Below are positions 1-4,260 of a DNA stretch of 6,223 nt, one piece after another; position 1 is the stretch's first letter; each line of letters begins with the position of its first letter. The position numbers and the translations under genes were made by a program. Source of the stretch: Pseudomonas sp. (GTDB lineage Bacteria; Pseudomonadota; Gammaproteobacteria; Pseudomonadales; Pseudomonadaceae); NCBI GenBank assembly GCA_003527165.1, contig DPSI01000340.1, forward strand, positions 1-6,223. The letters are read 5' to 3'. Below the pieces are notes generated by a model, which saw nothing but the letters and a program-made list of their open reading frames with translations, was not told where the DNA came from and made no database searches.

Positions 1-91
1 GTACAAGCAGATCGTCATCGCGGTCGGTGAAGGCGCCAAGGCCTCGCTGAGTGCCTTCGACCACCTGATCCGCAGCTCCGTCGAAGACTGA
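1..91 (+). CDS. ahpF: Alkyl hydroperoxide reductase subunit F, C-terminal fragment (5' end outside window)
   Basis: The reading frame begins inside a codon, with the first whole codon at base 2, and encodes 29 residues before TGA at 89-91. The segment YKQIVIAVGEGAKASLSAFD followed by HLIRSS is the characteristic C-terminus of AhpF, the last helix of the thioredoxin-reductase-like FAD/NADH domain. AhpF is the cytoplasmic flavoprotein disulfide reductase that passes electrons from NADH to the peroxiredoxin AhpC, which reduces H2O2 and organic hydroperoxides. In pseudomonads ahpF normally lies downstream of ahpC under OxyR control, but neither ahpC nor the promoter is in the window. A strong terminator follows 12 nt after the stop, so this is the last gene of its transcript. 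The related thioredoxin reductase ends differently, so I favour AhpF with high confidence despite the short fragment. Confidence 0.93.
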   Translation, partial: YKQIVIAVGEGAKASLSAFDHLIRSSVED

Positions 92-103
92 GCCTGGCGG
101 TAA

Positions 104-150
104 CGAAAAAGGGGGAGCAGATGCAAGTCTGCTTCCCCTTTTTTCGTTTT
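104..150 (+). terminator. Rho-independent terminator of ahpF
   Basis: The stem runs from the A-tract at 106-110 through GGGGGAGCAGA (111-121), with loop TGCAAG (122-127). The returning arm is TCTGCTTCCCC (128-138), followed by a T-tract from 139. It gives about 16 paired bases with a single G-U wobble. Because an A-tract precedes the stem and a T-tract follows it, the element could stop transcription in both directions. It separates ahpF from the DUF3182 gene. Confidence 0.93.
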
Positions 151-320
151 ATTGGTTGGGCGCCGAGCAGTGCCCGGCTGGGTAACCGAAGGATAGTTAG
201 CGCAAATCAGGGGTCTATTCGATACACCGGGTCCGCTTTGGTCGGGTGGAAACGAGCGAAGGAAGCGGCGATCGACGCTTCATCGTGCATGTACCAGTAG
301 TCCATGGAGCGAATCCACCT
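151..320. other. Intergenic region upstream of the DUF3182 gene, no confident element
   Basis: These 170 bases lie between the ahpF terminator and the preferred ATG at 321. They must hold the promoter of the DUF3182-hydrolase pair if the terminator works, but I see no convincing -35/-10 pair. GGTT (154-157) and AACC (182-185) with GGGC/GCCC inside could form a weak imperfect hairpin. A GTG at 246 is in frame with the downstream gene, but it has no Shine-Dalgarno sequence and the encoded extension is not family-like. Confidence 0.4.
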
Positions 321-1445
321 ATGAAGAGTGCGGATAAGCCGCAAGACGCACGAGGCGCTGTCGTAACCCTTGCCAATCGAGCCAACGAACCCCAGCACGA
401 AAAGGTGGTGCACGAGCAGCTCGCCAAACGTCTGGCAGCGCTGCAAGGGCTCGCCTTTCTCGGTGAATATGACCGTAGCGCCAGTTATTCATGCCCGCTC
501 TATTTCGTTCCCTCAAGCACAGTGGTTGGCGCCAACCTGGCGCGCGAGCTGGGGCTGGAAGGCGAACGGGACCTGTTTGGCGGCGTCGTACCGCATGCAT
601 ACATCGAAACCAAGGCGATTACCCATCCATTGATTCGCCCGGATGCCGACTCGCCCATTGGCTGGTCGCGAGAGTTCGGTCGGCGTGTCACGGGCGGCGT
701 TTTGCCAGGCTACAGCGTGTTCTCATTGGCCGATGCGCGTGAGGCTGGACGGCGCTTGTTGAACGAAGGGGCGTTACGAATCAAGCCGGTACGGGCGACC
801 GGTGGCCGCGGACAGGAGCGGGTGAGCACGGTTCAAGCGCTCGATCATGCGCTGGAAAACACAGACGAAGCCGAGCTGGCCCAATACGGGCTGGTTCTTG
901 AAGCGAACCTGGAGCACGTGACCACCTTCAGTGTGGGGCAAACTCGTGTAGCGGGAAAAACCTTGAGCTATTACGGTACCCAACGGCTGACCCAGGACAA
1001 TGCAGGTGAAACCGTGTACGGCGGCTCGGATCTGCTGGTCGTCGAAGGGGATTTCGATGCCTTGCTTAGCCTGGATCTGCCAGAACGGACGCGTCTTGCC
1101 ATTTCCCAGGCGCAGGTCTACGACGATGCCGCGTCGGCTTGCTTTCGCAATTTCTATGCTTCTCGGCGCAACTACGATATCGCTCAGGGCATCGATGACA
1201 AAGGGCGCGCCTGCTCCGGCGTGCTGGAGCAGTCCTGGCGAATCGGGGGGGCCAGCAGTGCGGAAGTTGCGGCGCTGGAAGCCTTCGCTCAGGGCAAGGG
1301 TGGAGCGGCCATTCGTGCATCGTCGGTTGAACTCTACGGTGAATCGGCCGTGCCTGAAGGCGCAACGGTGTTGTTTCGCGGCGAAGATGCTGAAGTCGGC
1401 TTCATAACCAAATACGCATTGGTGGAGGACCATGGCAACCCATAG
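321..1445 (+). CDS. DUF3182 family protein, ATP-grasp-like
   Basis: The protein has 374 residues from ATG 321 and I recognise it as a DUF3182 member of unknown function. Visible landmarks are DLFGGVVPH (84-92), TKAITHPL (97-104), a lysine plus glycine-rich segment KPVRATGGRGQ (155-165), VLEANLE (192-198), and EQSWRIGGASSAEVAALE (303-320). The 155-165 segment followed by an acidic VLEAN strand resembles the ATP-binding lysine and Gly-rich loop of ATP-grasp ligases, so an ATP-dependent ligase is a reasonable inference, but no substrate can be named. There is no signal peptide or membrane segment, so it is probably cytoplasmic. The ATG at 321 is chosen because the upstream in-frame extension to GTG 246 has no ribosome site and is not family-like. 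GGAG at 306-309 is a loosely spaced site, 11 nt from the ATG. The last 14 nt overlap the hydrolase gene, pointing to co-translation and a joint pathway. Confidence 0.88.
   Translation: MKSADKPQDARGAVVTLANRANEPQHEKVVHEQLAKRLAALQGLAFLGEYDRSASYSCPLYFVPSSTVVGANLARELGLEGERDLFGGVVPHAYIETKAITHPLIRPDADSPIGWSREFGRRVTGGVLPGYSVFSLADAREAGRRLLNEGALRIKPVRATGGRGQERVSTVQALDHALENTDEAELAQYGLVLEANLEHVTTFSVGQTRVAGKTLSYYGTQRLTQDNAGETVYGGSDLLVVEGDFDALLSLDLPERTRLAISQAQVYDDAASACFRNFYASRRNYDIAQGIDDKGRACSGVLEQSWRIGGASSAEVAALEAFAQGKGGAAIRASSVELYGESAVPEGATVLFRGEDAEVGFITKYALVEDHGNP
1424..1445 (+). promoter_or_regulatory. Ribosome site and 14-nt gene overlap coupling DUF3182 to the hydrolase
   Basis: GGAGG (1424-1428) lies within the last codons of the DUF3182 gene and precedes the hydrolase ATG (1432) by only 3 nt, tighter than usual. 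The DUF3182 stop TAG is at 1443-1445. The layout suggests translational coupling rather than independent initiation. Confidence 0.6.
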
Positions 1446-2205
1446 TGAAAGCGTAGACATTCTCGTAGATGATGAACACATCGCCGGTACTTTCCTGTCG
1501 CCACCGACAAAGCTGCCAGGCGTTCTGTTCGTGCATGGCTGGGGCGGCAGTCAGGAACGCGACCTGACCCGCGCCCGTGGTATCGCCGGGTTAGGCTGTA
1601 TCTGCCTGTCGTTCGATTTGCGTGGTCATGCCTTGACACTGGCGCAACAGCAAACCGTCACGCGTGAGCAGAATCTGCACGATCTGTTGGCGGCCTACGA
1701 CCTGCTGGCTCAGCATCCGAACATCGACCCCTCGGCGATCGCTGTGGTCGGCACCAGTTATGGTGGCTACCTGGCCGCGCTGCTCACGTCCTTGCGGCCG
1801 GTCAGGTGGCTGGCGATGCGTGTGCCGGCCCTGTACGGGGATGATGACTGGGAGGTGCCCAAGCGGCAGCTGGATCGCGACCTGCTCAATCAGCTGCGTG
1901 GGCGGCGGGTCAGTCCCGAGGAAAATCGGGTGCTGGCGGCTTGTGCCGAGTTTCGCGGCGATGTGCTGATTGTCGAATCGGAGCACGATCATCTGGTCCC
2001 GCACAGCACCATCATGAGTTATCGGGCAGCGTTCCAGCAGACACACTCGCTGACGCACCGCATCATCCTAGGGGCCGATCACGGCTTGACCAATGAGGGC
2101 TGTCAAAAGGCCTACACGGATATTCTCGTCAAGTGGGCGACCGAGATGGTCGTCGGTGCGCGTATCGATCAGCAGCACGGCGCGGCAGCCGCGAGGTCGT
2201 GCTAG
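1432..2205 (+). CDS. Alpha/beta hydrolase (serine hydrolase / dienelactone-hydrolase-like)
   Basis: The 257-residue protein shows a standard alpha/beta-hydrolase order. HGWGG (35-39) is the oxyanion-hole segment and FDLRGH (61-66) the following strand-turn. GTSYGG (107-112) is the nucleophile elbow with Ser109. Asp186 in EHDHLVP is the likely catalytic acid, and His217 in ADHGLT the likely base. All three catalytic residues are therefore present. No signal peptide is seen, so it should act in the cytoplasm on an ester, thioester or small peptide bond; the substrate is unknown. The start ATG at 1432 lies inside the end of the DUF3182 gene, and GGAGG at 1424-1428 sits only 3 nt before it, so reinitiation by ribosomes finishing DUF3182 may matter. 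The tail after the core (about residues 243-257, Gln/Ala rich) looks like unstructured extension. Convergent with the minus-strand operon, 37 nt away. Confidence 0.92.
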   Translation: MATHSESVDILVDDEHIAGTFLSPPTKLPGVLFVHGWGGSQERDLTRARGIAGLGCICLSFDLRGHALTLAQQQTVTREQNLHDLLAAYDLLAQHPNIDPSAIAVVGTSYGGYLAALLTSLRPVRWLAMRVPALYGDDDWEVPKRQLDRDLLNQLRGRRVSPEENRVLAACAEFRGDVLIVESEHDHLVPHSTIMSYRAAFQQTHSLTHRIILGADHGLTNEGCQKAYTDILVKWATEMVVGARIDQQHGAAAARSC

Positions 2206-2227
2206 AGCCTGTGGATCTTTCGCGACG

Positions 2228-2265
2228 AAAAGCCGTCCGCCCCTAACCCGGCGGAGTGGGCGGCT
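2228..2265 (-). terminator. Possible intrinsic terminator of the minus-strand operon
   Basis: Read on the minus strand, AGCCG (2265-2261) pairs with CGGCT and TCCGCC pairs with GGCGGA across a loop that contains the stop codon of the voltage-sensor-like gene. This makes about 11 bp with a 5-nt bulge on the 5' arm. The arm is followed by TTTT and then C, so the U-tract is short. It overlaps the end of the coding region and covers much of the convergent gap. On the plus strand the same hairpin has no T-tract, so the hydrolase transcript lacks an obvious stop signal of its own. Confidence 0.4.
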
Positions 2266-3271
2266 CGATTGGGCCGACAAAACGGCTCCAGCGTCGATCG
2301 AGTACCTGCTGCTTGAGCACTTCGATGATATCGACCAGCAGTTCTTCCAAGGCGAGATCGGTGTTCTCGTCTTGGTAAACCCAGGCTTCGAAGCATTCGT
2401 CAGCCAGACTGCGGGCCAATCGCTGGAATTGAACGCCCTGCAGGCCGTCGACCGCACCTTGTAGCAGCCGCGCCGCGATGTCGGTGAGTGCCTCGTCCAG
2501 CGTGTCGGCGACCCGGTCACCCAGCGGCAGGCGGCGCAGGCGGCTGACCTCGGGGTTATTCGCCAGTGCCTGATGGATCAGTCCGCCGACGTAGCCTTCA
2601 ATGGCCCCACGGTTATCCCGATAGCCACTCTCCAGCATGCCGTGCAGGCGTCGAGACAGGTCGTCCAACAACCGCTCCTTGCGTGGTCTGACCACTTCCT
2701 CAAGCAGTCTTCTGGAGAGATCATCGCTGGCGCCTATCTCTTGCTGCATGCGGCTGAACAGCCGAACCATGACACGGTCGGACAATTCTTCGAGCAGAAG
2801 CGAATAGTAGCGATGGACGACGCCGAAGATCGCCCATTGGCGAACGTCGATCAGACCCAGGCGTTGCAGCCGGAGCAGCAGGCTGCCGACCCGCAAGACG
2901 CGTAGCCAGCGAAAGCCGGTCAGCGGAATGCAGCCGAGCACGTCGTACCAGTGGGCGAAGGGGTAGTAATACCAGCGCGCATAGCGTCGCTCGAACAGCG
3001 CAACGGCCCAGCCGAGAATCACGTCGAGAATGAATACCGCGACGAAACCGAGATCGATCAGTTGAAAGTTGCGGTGAATCAGGGTGTCGTAGCGCTGATG
3101 CAGCGCGGGCAACCACCCGGCGAAGGCCTGGTTGATCGGGGGCACGATAAACAGGCTGTCGAACAGAATCAGCCCCAGGTTGATGCATACCAGCAGAACG
3201 ATGAACGCTTCCCAGGCTGCGTGCAGCCCGTTGCGGAAGCGCTCGCGCCGTTCTGGGCTTCGCTCAGGCAT
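2243..3271 (-). CDS. Voltage-sensor-like membrane protein ('ion transporter' family) without a visible pore
   Basis: The protein has 342 residues from the ATG at 3271, or 351 from the ATG at 3298. A basic N-terminus leads into S1-like helix 18-42, S2-like helix 70-95 (Asp73, Asp83), S3-like WYDVLGCIPL (108-117, Asp110), and an S4-like helix with Arg121, Arg124, Arg127, Arg134 and Arg137. The Asp-x-x-x-x-x-Pro turn followed by arginines every third residue is the signature of voltage-sensing domains of Kv-type channels. No S5-pore-S6 or TVGYG filter follows. Instead about 190 residues of charged, helical, cytoplasmic sequence run to the stop. Homologues in pseudomonads are usually annotated 'ion transporter' or hypothetical. 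The 3271 start gives an 8-nt overlap with the adenosyltransferase gene; the 3298 start overlaps it by 35 nt. Neither has a clear Shine-Dalgarno site, which fits translational coupling. Function is unknown; a proton path or a sensor is inference. Confidence 0.87.
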   Translation of the reverse strand: MPERSPERRERFRNGLHAAWEAFIVLLVCINLGLILFDSLFIVPPINQAFAGWLPALHQRYDTLIHRNFQLIDLGFVAVFILDVILGWAVALFERRYARWYYYPFAHWYDVLGCIPLTGFRWLRVLRVGSLLLRLQRLGLIDVRQWAIFGVVHRYYSLLLEELSDRVMVRLFSRMQQEIGASDDLSRRLLEEVVRPRKERLLDDLSRRLHGMLESGYRDNRGAIEGYVGGLIHQALANNPEVSRLRRLPLGDRVADTLDEALTDIAARLLQGAVDGLQGVQFQRLARSLADECFEAWVYQDENTDLALEELLVDIIEVLKQQVLDRRWSRFVGPIEPPTPPG

Positions 3272-3851
3272 CGGCGTTGGCAGGCGCGCTGGCAGCATGC
3301 CAGAGGATTTCGGCGCAGCCCTGGCGACGCGCGATCAGACGGGCGGCGACGAAGAACAGATCCGACAGACGATTGAGGTAGGCCAGTCCGACCGGGCGCA
3401 GCGGCTCGATCGCGTTGAGCTGCTGACAGCGCCTCTCGGCGGTGCGAGCCATGCTGCGGCACAGGTGCGCGAGCGCGATCAGCCGTGTGCCGCCCGGCAT
3501 AATGAAATCTTCGAGTGGCCCGACTTCGGCATTCCAGTGGTCGATTGCCGTCTCCAGACGAGCCACCTCGGTGTCGCTCAAGGCCTGATAGTCCGGCATC
3601 GCCAATTCTCCACCCAGATCGAACAGGCGGTGCTGGCAGGGACCCAGGACATCGATCAGCTCCGCCAGATCCGGCCAGCGCGCCTGGGCTTCGGCCAGCT
3701 CGGCGAGCAGCAGGCCCAACTGGCTGTTGAGCGTGTCGATCTCACCCATGGCTTCGATGCGTGGGTGGTCCTTGGGGACGCGGCGACCGTCGGCCAGGCC
3801 AGTTTCCCCGGCATCGCCGGTGCGGGTGTAGATCTTGTTCAGCGTCACCAT
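3264..3851 (-). CDS. pduO/cobO-type: Cob(I)yrinic acid a,c-diamide / cob(I)alamin adenosyltransferase, PduO type
   Basis: The enzyme transfers the 5'-deoxyadenosyl group of ATP to cob(I)alamin, giving the B12 coenzyme adenosylcobalamin; it acts in the cytoplasm as a trimer in this family. The 195 residues contain the N-terminal ATP-binding signature IYTRTGDAGETGL (7-19), FIMPGG (116-121), the basic segment RSMARTAERR (132-141), and LNRLSDLFFVAAR (159-171), all diagnostic of PduO-type enzymes and unlike CobA/BtuR-type ones. Length is normal for the family (about 185-200). The start is supported by GGAGG on the minus strand (complement of 3859-3863), 7 nt upstream of the ATG. It follows the HIG1-like gene by 32 nt and overlaps the voltage-sensor-like gene, so it is the middle gene of a three-gene operon. 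The neighbours give no B12-dependent enzyme, so it is probably a housekeeping or salvage enzyme. Confidence 0.96.
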   Translation of the reverse strand: MVTLNKIYTRTGDAGETGLADGRRVPKDHPRIEAMGEIDTLNSQLGLLLAELAEAQARWPDLAELIDVLGPCQHRLFDLGGELAMPDYQALSDTEVARLETAIDHWNAEVGPLEDFIMPGGTRLIALAHLCRSMARTAERRCQQLNAIEPLRPVGLAYLNRLSDLFFVAARLIARRQGCAEILWHAASAPANADA

Positions 3852-3883
3852 GACGCGCCCTCCCTGTTTCCGTCAGCGCGGCC

Positions 3884-4087
3884 TCAGCCCGCGTGCGTGC
3901 GCTTCAGCCACATGCCGACCATCAGCAGCAGCACCGCCACCGCCTGCAGGGCCACACGCCAGCGCATCAGCTTGTTGGACCGAGCGCCTGCGCCCTCGCC
4001 CCCCCGCTGCATGTTGTACAGGCCCAGGCCCAGGGTGATCGCGACAGCGGCCACGGCGATCAGGATCAGGATGTCGATGATGTCCAT
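3884..4087 (-). CDS. Small twin-transmembrane protein, HIG1 domain
   Basis: The 67-residue inner-membrane protein has two hydrophobic helices (about 5-25 and 44-62) joined by a short polar loop, MQRGGEGAGARSNK. The loop and second-helix start NKLMRWRVALQ (38-48) match the HIG1 (hypoxia-induced) family, whose eukaryotic members, such as Rcf1, bind and stabilise cytochrome c oxidase and respiratory supercomplexes. Bacterial members are usually called 'twin transmembrane protein', and a respiratory role here is inference from the family. A good site, AGAGG on the minus strand (complement of 4093-4097), lies 5 nt before the ATG. It is the first gene of the minus-strand operon, so its promoter should lie in 4088-4257, back to back with the siderophore receptor gene. 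Confidence 0.9.
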   Translation of the reverse strand: MDIIDILILIAVAAVAITLGLGLYNMQRGGEGAGARSNKLMRWRVALQAVAVLLLMVGMWLKRTHAG

Positions 4088-4108
4088 GACCGCCTCTTTA
4101 GGCCCCAG

Positions 4109-4151
4109 CGCATTTGCGCGCCAGTCGTGTCGGAAGCACGGCGCAAATGCG
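4109..4151. repeat. 11-bp perfect inverted repeat in the divergent region
   Basis: CGCATTTGCGC (4109-4119) and GCGCAAATGCG (4141-4151) are exact reverse complements, separated by 21 nt. Inside the loop CGTG (4126-4129) can pair with CACG (4137-4140), extending the hairpin after a 6-nt bulge. Each arm is itself close to palindromic (GCGCA-TT-TGCGC and GCGCA-AA-TGCG), so it could equally be two copies of a dimeric-regulator site. No T-tract follows on either strand, so it is not a normal terminator. It lies 22 nt upstream of the HIG1-like start. Confidence 0.7.
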
Positions 4152-4164
4152 ACCTATTCGCACA
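4146..4164. promoter_or_regulatory. Putative Fur box 1 (TGCGA-N5-TCGCA)
   Basis: The 19-mer starting AATGCGACC and ending ATTCGCACA fits the common Fur-site variant AATGCGAATNATTCGCATT except near the centre and at the right end. TGCGA (4148-4152) and TCGCA (4158-4162) form the inverted repeat. It overlaps the right arm of the 11-bp inverted repeat, and lies in the shared upstream region of the receptor gene and the HIG1-led operon. Confidence 0.5.
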
Positions 4165-4192
4165 CCCCCATTGCCAAGAAAGTTCGGACGCT

Positions 4193-4211
4193 GTTGAGAA
4201 GCGTTCTCATT
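4193..4211. promoter_or_regulatory. Putative Fur box 2 (TGAGAA-GCG-TTCTCA)
   Basis: TGAGAA (4195-4200) and TTCTCA (4204-4209) are a perfect 6-bp inverted repeat around GCG, followed by TT. This closely follows the Fur consensus form TGAGAATNATTCTCA, differing only in the central three bases. Its centre lies 47 bp from that of box 1 and about 56 bp before the preferred receptor start. A Fur site here is expected for a siderophore receptor, which is repressed when iron is plentiful. Confidence 0.6.
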
Positions 4212-4246
4212 TTTTAAAGGGCCTAAAGCCCGCCTGTCCGAAAGTC

Positions 4247-4260
4247 GGAGTTCTCACTTG
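4247..4260 (+). promoter_or_regulatory. Shine-Dalgarno and TTG start of the receptor gene
   Basis: GGAG (4247-4250) is followed after 7 nt by an in-frame TTG (4258-4260), the best initiation context upstream of the receptor. An in-frame TGA at 4195-4197 limits how far upstream the gene can begin. The alternatives are ATG 4279, which has no ribosome site, and CTG 4234. Confidence 0.5.

Noticed and set aside
246..320. Upstream GTG start (246) for the DUF3182 protein
   Set aside because: The extra 25 residues are not family-like and no Shine-Dalgarno sequence precedes the GTG; ATG 321 places the N-terminus where DUF3182 proteins normally start.
774..1481. 235-residue open frame on the minus strand
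   Set aside because: It is antisense to the DUF3182 gene, with no domain and no ribosome site that I can see.
4195..4215. Short palindrome followed by six Ts as an intrinsic terminator
   Set aside because: The stem is only 6 bp, AT-rich, with a 3-nt loop, and no plus-strand gene ends upstream. A Fur-type operator explains it better.
3132..4217. 361-residue open frame on the plus strand
   Set aside because: It lies opposite the adenosyltransferase and HIG1-like genes, both of which have recognisable motifs and ribosome sites. Its sequence is low in family-like features and rich in Arg/Gln/Ala as expected of a shadow frame.
4171..4218. Sigma-70-like promoter for the receptor using TTGCCA or TTGAGA as -35
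   Set aside because: Neither box has a -10-like hexamer at 16-18 nt spacing, so I cannot support a specific promoter.
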